From assembly GCA_034698045.1 (NCBI GenBank), contig JAQGAU010001216.1, positions 1 through 20,564 of the forward strand: 20,564 nucleotides of DNA, given 5' to 3'. The notes beneath the pieces were generated by a model that was given only the letters and a program-made list of their open reading frames with translations, made no database searches and was not told the origin of the DNA. Each line of letters begins with the position of its first letter. The stretch's first letter is position 1. A program made the position numbers and the translations under genes. This document shows, in pieces, positions 1-9,236 of the stretch. The DNA comes from Paramacrobiotus richtersi. Lineage: Eukaryota; Tardigrada; Eutardigrada; Parachela; Macrobiotidae.

Positions 1-37
1 TTCTGATTCGGATGGATCAACATGACAATTTCCGGTA

Positions 38-61
38 TTTTCCCCCATTTTTGGGGGAAAA
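38..61. repeat. perfect 10-bp inverted repeat (hairpin)
   Basis: A run of T and C followed by A (38-47) is exactly reverse-complementary to 52-61, with a four-T loop at 48-51. The stem would be five G:C pairs flanked by A:T pairs. No transposon ends or target-site duplication were seen beside it. Its function is unknown and it may be chance or a remnant of a small mobile element. Confidence 0.6.
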
Positions 62-1043
62 TTAACGTTAGATCACAGTCAGTAAGCAATCTACAGAGGA
101 GCTAAATTAATCTGGCAGCTCGCAAGCTGACCAGGCGAGAATGAAATAAGTGGGACGTATCGCGCTGGTACAAAAGGAACCACCCAAAGCGACATATTAT
201 TCCTAACAAGTTATAGGCCCGAACCGCTATACAGCGTGTCAGCGAACCGTTTCCCCGATACCTAGTTACAACATGGAAGTCCATGGGAGCCGGAAACTGT
301 TGATCCGTTGGGCTGGACACCTGAAGTCAAAAAATTCTGTATTCTCATAAGAGTGATAGGGTCTAGGACGGTCTTCCGATTTACGCGCACTGGAGTGAAC
401 AGCAACCAAGTAACACTTTTCGGGAGCACCGAATATACGGCGCCGAAACTGAACACCACCCCTACCACTTGTTCGTTGCCTCTGCATGCGCATGCTTGCA
501 AAACGGCTGATCTCTGTTGATAGGAAGATTCATCTTAAAAAGTTGTACCGATATGAAACCTTTTCCGGACATAGAAACGCTCACTTGGCTCTGTGGGGCA
601 CTGTGTATGCTTTGTAACAGTATTGCCCTAACACCCTGTATACGCAAAAATATGACCGCAAATAATCAGGCTGTGACTAATACACTTTTACCAGATGTGT
701 CAAGTGCAATCTCTAAGAAGTTTGCTGTTTTACGGAGGTTCTAATGCCATAACGTACCATTTCTTGAGAATAAAGTATTTAGTCTAATATCTTTACTAGT
801 TGCCATAGAATGTATAACGTTACCGCGCACGAGAAGCGGTCTTTAATTTAGTGGCTAAAATTCTTTGACGGTCCCTGTCAAGCTACTGCTAGTTTCCTTT
901 ATCAGTTGCACAGCAGTCGTTTTAACTTTTGACAGACAGATGACTGGTCCATATTTACGGATCTATCGCATAACCCACACCAAAAATTTTTTTCCAACAG
1001 TAATGTGTAAACACACAGTCCAGATAGACAGGATCCGGAGTTT
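62..1043. other. no gene recognised; missing 3' half of Gr copy 1 would lie here
   Basis: No reading frame here resembles the other genes of the window. By comparison with Gr copies 2 and 3, the remaining receptor exons of copy 1 should follow below position 1044 on the minus strand. The homology stops abruptly there, and I found neither the middle of the protein nor the two short C-terminal exons. Short open frames on both strands show no signal peptide, membrane pattern or repeated copy and are treated as chance. Confidence 0.5.
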
Positions 1044-1511
1044 GTACTGTACGAAGTAGCCGTTGATTATGAGAATGCTGATGATCCAAAGAAGTAATCC
1101 ATCTGTTAAACACCGGCGGTCGGACAATGTCAACAAAGACCCGAACTGTCCATCAAGAATCTTGACTAAACGTACAATTTTCGCACTGTTCCGCCACATT
1201 AGTGAGATATCAAGCAACTCAATTACCGATAAAACGGTAGTAAAAAATCCGATCACCGCAAATGAGAATTTAGTAGATGTGTTTCTGTCGTATGAGAGGT
1301 AAGTATCATAGGCAGAAAAGCTATTGGCTAGCACAATTGCCAGCGCATAGATGATCATTGCCACACTGATCACGATTCGTAGCATATTACGGTCTGGCGT
1401 AGGATATTAGAATAGAGCCATGACTTGGAGACAGATAAGCCATAGTTTAGTAATCTTCCATATCCAACCCGCTGCCGTATTGCTCATTAATTCTCTGCTA
1501 CCGATTGTCAT
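1044..1511 (-). pseudogene. gustatory receptor pseudogene, copy 1 (5' fragment)
   Basis: This is the 5' part of a third member of the Gr family found at 2406-3804 and 5544-6925. Conserved start codons lie at 1511 and 1487, and the frame from 1487 begins MSNTA and matches the N-terminus of the two intact copies. Codon 27 from 1487 (1409-1407) is TAA where both intact copies have a Tyr codon, in the stretch LALF-Y-YP. After the stop the frame stays open and similar through membrane segments 2 to 4, ending at the FVQY motif near 1044. Beyond that, similarity is lost and exons 2 and 3 are not found. A nonsense codon plus loss of about half the protein makes this a clear pseudogene, although the rest of the frame is still little damaged, which suggests recent inactivation. 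Confidence 0.88.
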
Positions 1512-2405
1512 GAGTCTTTGCCGAATTTAACGTGCACTGAGTGTTTACTGTTTGCTAGCCAAGGAGCAACTAAACGTTATAATTCACAACGCAAAAACGT
1601 ACTACATGGGTCATATATTAACGGTTGTTTTTGAAGACAGGGGAAAGCAGGTCTACTTGTTTTCTGTTTCAGCGTTTGAGTATGGAAATTATGCGTGGTA
1701 ACATATGTTTGATTTTGGCTACTGTTCCTTCGCGCGCTAACTGGGATAAGTTCTTTATTTGATTTGGAACTTTCCGGGCTACCTTTTTTTCTGGGCTGAT
1801 GCCGAATAAACAATTATTAAGGGTCATCTATCTTCCTGTGCTACCACGAGAAGGTGCGTCCTATTGATATCGATATGCTGCTAGCGCTGCCAAGAGTTAC
1901 CGTCATATAGGACACAATAATATTCAAGAATGTGAACGTCCGTACAGCAATGCAGGCACGGTTCAAACTGTCATATCGGTACAACAGTTTTGACAGTGTG
2001 AACTTCGCTCGTTTACTATGTCAACAGGATCTTCGGTCACTAAACAAACTTCGCGTATCATGTGGGCATCTGCTCTGGTAACGAAAAGGTCTTCCACATG
2101 AATATTAATACTGATACATTTATTATGTATAGCTGATCAATATAGGTCACCTTTTCTCTCTCGTGCTGCTTAACAATTCAGTGCGTCAGATAGGGGACAC
2201 CTTTCCGCACATTGAGTGCTTCGGGAAATCGAGTGCTCTCAAAGTGTGCAATGCATCTTTCATTGTCGCGACGCGAACTAGATATTCTCGAACTTGCACG
2301 TCTCGAATGTTCCTAAATTCTGAATGACATTACACAGCCTGACTAGATCAAAAACAGGACCGATTTCTAGTAATGATATCCTAAAGCCATGCTACAGACA
2401 AGTCC
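1512..2405. other. cassette A spacer: noncoding block upstream of Gr copy 1, cystatin gene missing
   Basis: This spacer carries the noncoding blocks shared with the other cassettes. A GATATCGATATGCT element lies at 1866-1879, the ACAGTTTTGACAGTGTG element at 1984-2000, and a weaker copy of the AGCTGATCAA block at 2070-2165. In the next cassettes a cystatin gene or pseudogene follows on the high-coordinate side. Here only about 240 bp separate the block from the end of Gr copy 2, and no cystatin exon is seen, so that gene was probably deleted. No coding frame is supported in the spacer. Confidence 0.6.
1984..2000. promoter_or_regulatory. conserved upstream element, cassette A
   Basis: A 17-nt element, ACAGTTTTGACAGTGTG, recurs at 4069-4085 and 7219-7235, upstream of each of the three Gr copies (about 470, 265 and 295 bp from the upstream ATG). 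On the minus strand it contains the direct repeat ACTGT-CAAA-ACTGT. It is conserved within otherwise diverging spacer. A role as a Gr regulatory site is inference. Confidence 0.4.
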
Positions 2406-3804
2406 TTACAAGATCCAGAAACTCGTACGATTATCAGCTGGTGTGCAAACGAATTGACTGTTTAGGTCTCCGGCCAGTTGTGTGAACACTAAAATGCTTC
2501 CAAGTAGTGCCGCAGCATCCTGGGCAAAAAAACAATTATGGTATTCGTAGTGAAAAACGTACAACCACTGCTGTCTAAATCTTCTACCTGAAAGGCACTC
2601 TCCCGTGTAACTCGAATCCCTGCTATGGTGAATCCGGGGGCTACGTGTCTAATGCGCTGCAGATAGAGAACCATCCATCGATCATTCGGCTCGTCCGTTA
2701 GCTTGCGCAAACGACATTGTTCCTCCAGATGAACCTCCATGATCCCTGTCATGAGCTGCGCCTGGGTAAGAACAACAATGTGCCAGCAGATGAAAATTCA
2801 TCGGCTATATATGTGCAATTCATCAGTGTTCTGGATCAAAAATGATCATATAAATGTGCGAATTCGTTCCGTACCTGTTCGGTCGAAAACAGACACGCAA
2901 GGACTGTTAAACACAGTATCATTGTATTTTTAATTAATGACAACAAAGTCGAACTGCCCGGCGCGCCACAGTTAGCATATTGTCCACTGATGCTAAACGT
3001 CGCAACGACGATCCATCCCAGCAAAGCGATGCAGCGCCCACCCATAACGACCCGAAAGCAGCTGTCCAGCTCCTTCACCACGTTAGCCAATTTTGCATGG
3101 CGTAGAAGAGCTTTTTCGAGACTGCCAAGTTGCACAATCCGCTTGAACATTAGTCCACAGATTAACGCCAAGAACATTATTAAACCTGATATAACGTCTT
3201 TGCTAAGGTCATAAATCTGCAATGCACCGTTGTGTACGCGAAATAATGCGGACAACACGTTTCTCGGGACACCGGGAAGGTATTGGACCTGGTAGCTGTC
3301 TACATCGGCCGAAAATACAGCGGTATTGCCGTAGTACTGCACAAACAGCCCGTTCGTTATGAGGACGTTGATGACCCAAATAACCAGTCCAAATGTTAAA
3401 CACTTGCGGTCGCGCAGAGTCAGCAAAGATCCAAACTCTCTATCAAGAATCTTCACTAAACGGACAATCTTCGCGCTGCTTCGCCACATCAGCGGGATAT
3501 GCGGCAGCTCGATGACGGATAAAACGGTGGTAAAAAATCCGATCACCACAAGTGAAAATTTATTGGACGCGTTTCTGTTGTATGCTAAATAGGTGTCATA
3601 CGCATAAAAGCTATCGGCTAAAACGAGTACAACCACATAGGTTACCATTAGCACACTGACCACCGTTCGTAAAAAAGGACGGCTTGGCATGGGATAGTAG
3701 AACAGCGCCAGGATCTGGAGACAGATAAGCCAGAGTTTGGTAAGTTTCCATACCCAACCCGGTGCTGTATTGCTCATTTTCGATGTGACCGATACTGTGA
3801 TCAT
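2406..3804 (-). CDS. insect gustatory receptor, copy 2 (three exons)
   Basis: Exons are 3804-2875, 2761-2588 and 2519-2406, with phase-0 GT..AG introns of 113 and 68 bp, giving 405 residues. The protein is a multi-pass chemoreceptor of the insect Gr (7tm_7) type, expected in the membrane of chemosensory neurons as part of a ligand-gated cation channel. Hydrophobic segments lie near residues 24-38, 48-69, 85-100, 136-158, 204-220, 258-277, 287-306 and 373-385. Short C-terminal exons with phase-0 introns are typical of the family. Exon 2 could be read on to a TAG at 2489, but that reading crosses a good donor (CAG/GTAGAAG) and an acceptor with a seven-T tract; compared with copy 3, exon 3 differs almost only at silent sites while the intron is scrambled. 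The family motif TYxxxxxQF appears as GSILVFTQL, so TY is lost. The ATG at 3777 (MSNTA) is an alternative start; both ATGs are conserved in all copies. The ligand is unknown. Confidence 0.87.
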
Positions 3805-4068
3805 TAGGTGTTGCTCAACATGCACTGATCGAGTGGGGGTTTCGCAAGAAAAACCAGGTAAATTTGAAGACTTAGGCTGATAACCTACTATATGTTAAGT
3901 CACGGTTAAGAAGCCCTACACAGAACAAAAGGTGGGTCCGATTCGATATCGATGCAAAGTGTTGAAAACACCTCACATGGTTGAAAATGCCGTTTAAAGT
4001 TTTAAAATATATTGGTAGCAGACTGCTGCCAGCTGTTATGATAATGTCAAAACTATCAAACCAACACG

Positions 4069-4085
4069 ACAGTTTTGACAGTTTG
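4069..4085. promoter_or_regulatory. conserved upstream element, cassette B
   Basis: This is the second copy of the element at 1984-2000, with one base different (ACAGTTTTGACAGTTTG). It lies about 265 bp upstream of the first ATG of Gr copy 2. The basis is conservation among copies only; a regulatory function is inference. Confidence 0.4.
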
Positions 4086-4257
4086 TGCGGTTTGTTCGGT
4101 TCGTGCTCATGGCGTGAAATGGTTCTCGGATAACTATCATAACTTGATACTCTTCGCTCATCATCCTAGCAGTTGCTAAAAATGGTGCTCGCATTAACAT
4201 GCTGTCGCTAACTAACGAAGCAGCATTTCTAACAAAGGCGATTCATATTGACCGCTA

Positions 4258-4287
4258 TTACAGCTGATCAAATATGGATTACTTTTA
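4258..4287. repeat. conserved noncoding block, four copies in window
   Basis: A block around TTACAGCTGATCAAATATGG recurs at 7440-7467 and 9834-9863, with a weaker form near 2130-2160. It always lies on the 3' side of a cystatin gene position and, where a Gr remains, on that gene's 5' side. This marks the cassette unit of the tandem array. Cassette D keeps the block but has no Gr. Confidence 0.6.
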
Positions 4288-4593
4288 ATCTCTCGTTAGG
4301 TGTGACAGCTAAATCCGGAATCACAAGTGACGTTCAAACTGAGCAAACGACGTAGGATTGCTTTCGAGCGAGCGGCATTTCGACAGCTTCCTCGGCGGCA
4401 TTGCATATCCACGTGTACAGCATGGCCATGGATCGCGTTAGCGTAACATTTTGCTTGAACGATTTGGCTGTGGTACAGTGAAGCACTTTTTTGTTACAAC
4501 AGCGAGTAAGCCAGAAAACGACGAGTAAAAACGACGAGTAAAAACGTCTAAATCAACGAAAACTAGATTGACCCCTGCCCGGTCCACCGGACA

Positions 4594-5215
4594 TTAAAAT
4601 TCCGTGATTTTGTCTTGTAAGGTATGGTTCTGTTCCACATGGTTCAGCATAGCCTTTCCATCGCCCTGGAGAATGCATTCTTGACGTATTTACCTTGAGA
4701 TATTTCCACCTGTTTTACACAATTAAATTTCCTTTCAAAACGACATCGAAAGCGCACAAAAAGATCTACACATTTTGAAAAGTTAAGTGTTAAAACATCC
4801 AATCTGATCTCGCTCACTCACTCCCGTCATAATACTCGGCATAGCGCCCAAAACTGCTGCCGCGCTGCTTTTCACAAGGGCAACAGAAAAACGTTGTTTT
4901 AAAAATGAACGCGAACGTGGCTCACCAGGTTTTTCAAAAAGTTTACGAGCTAAAAATTTAAACAGTTGCTTGACTTGCTTCGTCGGATCACTAAATTTAA
5001 ATCTGTTGTGTGTCAGACAGCGAGAAAATTGCTGATTAACTATTCTTGTAGTAAGCCCACAACTACCGTAGACCAGCCAAGCTTCATCTAATAGGCAGTG
5101 CCTTCAGTCAGTCCATCGTCACGACGAAGCATGACACCGATATTCTTGTATATGTAATCGCTTTATTCAACGTAACTTTGTCGGAACCAAGTTGCTTGGT
5201 CAGTTAGTCCTTAAT
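4594..5215 (-). pseudogene. cystatin-like pseudogene (exons 3 and 4 only)
   Basis: This aligns with the last two exons of the cystatin-like gene at 7755-9018. The exon 3 counterpart (5215-5082) starts after a CTTGTAG acceptor but has TAA at its fourth codon (5206-5204), where the intact copies have Gln or Glu. It is about 10 nt shorter than its intact neighbour, which shifts the frame, and reads TATTAG where others have TATTAC. Its donor reads AAG/CT, so the GT is lost. The exon 4 counterpart (4709-4594) keeps its acceptor and terminal TAA but is 116 nt instead of 117, a one-base deletion that shifts the frame. Exons 1 and 2 (signal peptide and N-terminal region) are not found; the sequence passes directly into the 3' flank of Gr copy 3. 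Several independent lesions make this an old pseudogene. Confidence 0.85.
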
Positions 5216-5543
5216 CTACAAGCACGAGGTCTCGCTCAGAAAATATTTCGTACAGCCCTCCCGGAAGTTGCTGCGGCTACGGTTACTATGCACCCCGCGT
5301 TGGCTTAAATTTTTCGTATCACTTGAATGTAACCGGTATAGATAGGTTACACTTTTACACAAACCATGTGAGGGTTCCGAGAAATCAAATGTTCTTAACT
5401 TCAAAAACAACTTTCCAAGCCAACGTAACATCCTCGAACTTTTAAGCCTCGAATGATATCAAAATGACCGCGTAAAAACTGACTAGAAAAAAAACCACCG
5501 TTTTCTAGAAATGGGATGCAAAAGCCATGTTACAGACAAGTCC
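5216..5543. other. spacer between cystatin pseudogene and Gr copy 3; no gene
   Basis: From about 5430 the sequence resembles the 3' flank of Gr copy 2 (about 2290-2405), which marks the edge of the receptor-side duplication. Between 5220 and 5430, where exons 2 and 1 of the cystatin pseudogene would be expected, nothing matches. The open frame on the minus strand at 5431-5216 has no signal peptide or conserved copy and is treated as chance. Confidence 0.5.
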
Positions 5544-6925
5544 TTACAAGATCCAGAAACTCGTACGATTATCCGCTGGCGTGCAAACGAACTGACTGTT
5601 TATATCTCCGGCCAGTTGTGTAAACACTAAAATGCTTCCAAGTAGTGCCGCGGCATCCTGGGGAAAAACATTACTGTTTTCTTAGCCAAAATGTTACGAC
5701 CAGTGCTGACTAGATATTCTACCTGAAAGGTACTCTCCCGAGTAAGTCTAATTCCTGCTATGGTGAATCCGGCGGGTGCGTGTCTGATGCGCTGCAGGTA
5801 CAGAACCATCCAGCGATCATTCGGTTCGTCAGTAAACTTGCGCAAACGATATTTTTCTTCCAGATGAACCGCCATGATTTCTGTCATTAACTGCGCCTGG
5901 AAAAAGAAAAAACTGTACCGGTAGATGACAGTTAATCAATAGTTCCTGCTCGAAAATGCTTCTCCGACATTAAATGTACCGATTTCGTTCCATACCTGTT
6001 CGGTCGAAAACAGACACGCAAGGACTGTCAAACACAAAATCATCGCATTTGTAATTAATGACAACACTGTCGAACTAGCCGGAGCGCCGCAGTTGGCATA
6101 TTGTCCACTGATGCTGAATGTCGCAATAATGATCCATCCCATCGAAGCAATGCAGCGTCCACCTGTGATAACCCTAAAGCAGCTATCCAGCTCCTTCACC
6201 ACGTTACTCAACGCCGCATGGCGTAGAACAAGTTTTTCGAGGCCAATAAGTTGCGTAATCCGCTGAAACATTACTCCACATATTATCGCCAAGACCATTA
6301 TTAAACCTGAGATGACCTGTTTGCTCAGGTAAGAAATCTGCAGTGCGCCGTTGTAGGCGCGAAATAGTACGGACAGCACAATTCGCGGAGCATTTGGAAG
6401 GTATTGGACCTGGTAGCTGTCCAAATCGATCGAAAACGCAGCGGTATTGCTATAGTATTGAACAAAGAGCCCGTTAGTTATCAGAATGTTGATGACGCAT
6501 AGAACTAGTCCAAAGGTCAAACACCTGCGGTCGCGCAAAGTCAATAAAGATCCAAACTCTCTATCAAGAATTTTGACAAAACGGACAATCTTCGCACTGT
6601 TCCACCACATCAGCGGGATATACGGCATCTCGACAAGCGATAAAACGGTGGTCAAAAATCCGATCACCACAACTGAGAATTTGTTAGATGCGTTTCTGTC
6701 GTATGATACATAAGTGTCATACGCATAAAAGCTATCGGCTAAAACGAGTGCAGCGGCGTAGGTTACCATTGACACACTGATCATCTTTCGTAAAACATGA
6801 CGGTTGGGCATGGGATAGTAGAAGAGTGCCAGGATCTGAAGACAAATAAGCCAGAGTTTGCTAACTTTCCATACCCAACCCGTTGCTGTATTGCTCATTG
6901 TCGCTTCTATCGATACTATGATCAT
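5544..6925 (-). CDS. insect gustatory receptor, copy 3 (three exons)
   Basis: Exons are 6925-5996, 5896-5723 and 5657-5544, with phase-0 introns of 99 and 65 bp, giving 405 residues. The donors read CAG/GTATGG and CAG/GTAGAA and both acceptors end in CAG. It is a close paralogue of the copy at 2406-3804, with the same length, exon sizes (930, 174, 114 nt) and membrane pattern. Its role is the same: a chemosensory membrane receptor of the Gr family with unknown ligand. The C-terminal exon differs from copy 2 by one residue in 37 (Leu to Ile), whereas the intron before it has almost no shared sequence apart from its ends. The TYxxxxxQF signature again reads GSILVFTQL. The upstream ATG (6925) and the ATG of MSNTA (6898) are both possible starts. 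The equal exon lengths and absence of stops argue that this copy is functional. Confidence 0.87.
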
Positions 6926-7218
6926 GAGTTGTTGCTCAACATGCACTGATCGAGTGGTGATCTTGCCGAGAAAACCAGGTGAACTTTAGGTTTTAACCTG
7001 TAAATACATTCTGAAGCGCACCAAATCTACTGTTTTACCGTTTGTGAAGCAATCGCATTAACATTCTACAGTATACCACGAGAAGGTGGGTCCCATTCGA
7101 TATCGATATGCTCCCTGTTGACAACGCTTCACATCGTCGGAAACCTCGTTCAAATGTTTAACGTATATTGGTAGTTACATATGCCACTGCAAAACTGCCA
7201 AAACCATCCCACCAACAA

Positions 7219-7235
7219 GACAGTTTTGACAGTGT
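7219..7235. promoter_or_regulatory. conserved upstream element, cassette C
   Basis: This is the third copy of ACAGTTTTGACAGTGTG, identical to the one at 1984-2000 and about 295 bp upstream of the first ATG of Gr copy 3. The element is kept in a spacer that has otherwise diverged. A Gr regulatory role is inference. Confidence 0.4.
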
Positions 7236-7675
7236 GTACGATTTATATCCGTTTCATGCAATCGTGCACACCGTGTGAAACGGGTTTCGGATAACTATCA
7301 TAACTTTATATGTAATACACTTCCCGCATCATCCTGTCAGACAGCTAAGAATGGTGTTCCTAACTTCCTATGAACATGCTGTCTGTCGCACGGTAACAAA
7401 AACAGCTTTTCTAACAAGTACGATTCAGGTTGACTGTTATTACAGCTGATAAAATATGGATTACTGTCAGTCTCGCGTACTGTACGTAATATAGTTACCA
7501 TCAGACACCAACGACGTTGCAACTGGACAAAACAAATACGACTGCTTCCATGCGAGTGAAATTTCGGCAGACTCCTCGGCTGCATTGCATATCCACGTCT
7601 ACATCATGGATCTCGTTAACATGCATTTCGGTTAGATGCCGGCTTGAACGATTAGGTTGTGGTAGCGTGAAGCAT

Positions 7676-7681
7676 TTTATT
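7676..7681 (-). terminator. polyadenylation signal AATAAA
   Basis: The minus strand reads AATAAA about 75 bp past the TAA of the cystatin-like gene ending at 7755. The next cystatin gene has the variant AATAAG at the corresponding place (about 10075). Position and hexamer fit a eukaryotic 3' end. Confidence 0.5.
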
Positions 7682-7754
7682 TGTGATACTAGCGAACAAA
7701 TCGGAGTACGGTAATTACGTAAAAATGCTTAAATCAATGACATTCAAATGGACA

Positions 7755-9018
7755 TTAAAATTCCGTGATTTTGTCGTCCTGGGTATGGCTCTGTTCCATA
7801 CGGTTCAGCGTAGTCTTTCCATCACCCTCCAGAATGCTTTCGTGGACGTATTTGCCTGGAGATATTTCCACCTGCAGTGGGTCAGATAATAATACACACG
7901 GTGCGGAAAAACTGCTGATTAACGGTTTCTGTAACATGCACACAACCTGACCTTTATGTAATAGGCCATGCCTCCAGTCATTCCGCGGCCACTATGAGGG
8001 TCACGAGGCATATCGACCGACATTCTTCTATATGTGATCGCTTTATTCAAGGTGACTTTGCCCGTACCAAGTTGCTTGATCAATTGGTCTTTCACCTACA
8101 AGCAACGGATCTCGCTCAGCACAATCGTTGGTTGGTTGGTTTACTAATACAGTTAAATACAATCAGAATGAAAACAAAACGTGGCACATATACTGGTACT
8201 ACGGGCACGTTTTTTCCTCGTATTTATATAGAAGACAACCTTCGGACAGTGACACAGCTGGCTGTAACAGCTATCATATGCATTCAATTAACGTCATGGA
8301 TAGCTTCTGGCTGCTGTTACTAAAACGCAACGGAACGATAGTACATACCAAGCGCTATCCGTGCGAAAGACGATTTCTACTTGATGGCTTGAAAAAGAGC
8401 GATGTCTGCGGCGCATAAGCGTTACTTATGGTTATTCAAGCCACCGAACGTAAAAATCCTTGATAACACGGATAGCGCCTGCAGTCGCTAATGCCACTCA
8501 CATGTCAGTTACAATGCCGTCGGTATCAGCATTACAACTCATGCATTTAGCTTTTTTAAACGGACTTCGGCGAATCCAATTTTTGCACACTCATACTAAC
8601 AAAAAATCATGTAAAAATCGGATCGCTTCTAACGCCTTAATTGTCTTAACTGCTATGTGCCATAATGTGCTGGAACTCTTTGTAAGGAAACATGAAATAT
8701 ACAAATGAACGCGTCATGAGACGTATTCGAGCTGCGCCACAAAAAGCACCTTGTTTCTTACCTTGTCGGCAATTGCCTGGACCATTTCATCAGCGTCTCT
8801 TTCAAGGCTAAGGGTACCGAATTCCTCACGTTGGATTGAGCGGTTTTTCACAGGCCCTGAATTCATTTTTCTTTCCGATGCCGGGGCGGAAATGTACCCA
8901 AATACGGCAACAAATACAGCAAATCTGCGGAGAAATCCTTAATTAAGCGGTTTCTTGATGTGGACGTACGTTTCTACAACAGAACTACATACAAATCTTA
9001 CCTCAAAATGTTCGACAT
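7755..9018 (-). CDS. secreted stefin/cystatin-like protein, copy 2 (four exons)
   Basis: Exons are 9018-9002, 8924-8762, 8095-7952 and 7871-7755 (17, 163, 144, 117 nt), with introns of 77, 666 and 80 bp in phases 2, 0 and 0, giving 146 residues. Exon 1 codes only MSNIL plus two bases, and the signal peptide continues in exon 2 (residues 1 to about 20). The rest matches the stefin (type 1 cystatin) pattern, a family that inhibits papain-like cysteine proteases: Gly42 lies 14 residues before IADK (57-60), as in human stefin B, then VKDQL helix, KAITY strand, YYIKVEISPGKYVH strand, and the C-terminal DDKITEF. There is no cysteine in the mature part. The QxVxG wedge reads GMTGG (98-102), the second-loop LP is absent, and about 13 extra residues precede the wedge, so protease inhibition is doubtful. 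Intron positions after IADK and after YYIK agree with what I recall for vertebrate stefin genes. There is an N-glycosylation sequon at Asn33. Confidence 0.85.
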
Positions 9019-9054
9019 CTTTTTCAATAAGCAGAAACCCAAAACTCAACAGAG

Positions 9055-9064
9055 TAGTATAAAG
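9055..9064 (-). promoter_or_regulatory. candidate TATA element of cystatin copy 2
   Basis: The minus strand reads CTTTATACTA about 40-50 bp before the ATG at 9018. The next copy has a similar AT-rich stretch (TTATTATATTACTAC, 11176-11190) at the same distance, while the copy at 15871 does not. The short 5' leader this implies makes the assignment tentative. Confidence 0.3.
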
Positions 9065-9236
9065 AACTATGCAACTAAAGCGTTGAATCGGTAGAACACA
9101 ATCTAGGACTGGGGATCAGAAATTCGTAGACCTGCTTTAACAAGCATTTGCCGGAAAATCGGACATCTAGCTGTGAGGTGCGCAATTCGCCCGCGGCGAT
9201 TATGCGATCAAGACACATGGCAGAAAAACACCAAAA

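Larger units (their letters stand above)
3805..4593. other. cassette B spacer between Gr copy 2 and cystatin pseudogene
   Basis: No gene is seen. The spacer contains the conserved elements shared with cassettes A and C: TTCGATATCGAT near 3942-3953, the ACAGTTTTGACAGT element at 4069-4085, and the TTACAGCTGATCAAATATGGATTAC block near 4258-4282, which is also in cassettes C (7440-7465) and D (9834-9858). Near 4513-4545 there is a short local repeat of AACGACGAGTAAA, two full copies, absent from the other cassettes. Confidence 0.6.
6926..7754. other. cassette C spacer between Gr copy 3 and cystatin-like gene
   Basis: No coding frame is supported. The spacer holds the ATTCGATATCGATATGCT element (7095-7112), the ACAGTTTTGACAGTGTG element (7219-7235), the block near 7384-7475, and the 3' flank of the next cystatin gene including a polyadenylation hexamer at 7676-7681. 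The open frames on both strands here are not conserved as protein between cassettes. Confidence 0.6.

Noticed and set aside
2489-2752. Reading exon 2 of Gr copy 2 straight through to the TAG at 2489 (LRHYLEAF end)
   Set aside because: The stretch past 2588 is highly diverged from copy 3 and is bounded by splice sites; the alternative exon frame is conserved at silent sites and gives a TM7-like segment.
4513-4545. Short AACGACGAGTAAA tandem repeat as a possible array
   Set aside because: Only two full copies, no regular spacers, confined to one cassette; ordinary replication slippage.
5627-5887. The same read-through for Gr copy 3 (MPRHYLEAF end)
   Set aside because: Same reasons as for copy 2; its intron differs in length and sequence but keeps the GT..AG ends.
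7517-8418. Several plus-strand open frames over the cystatin-like gene
   Set aside because: They run antisense to spliced exons and through introns and are not kept in the other cystatin copies.
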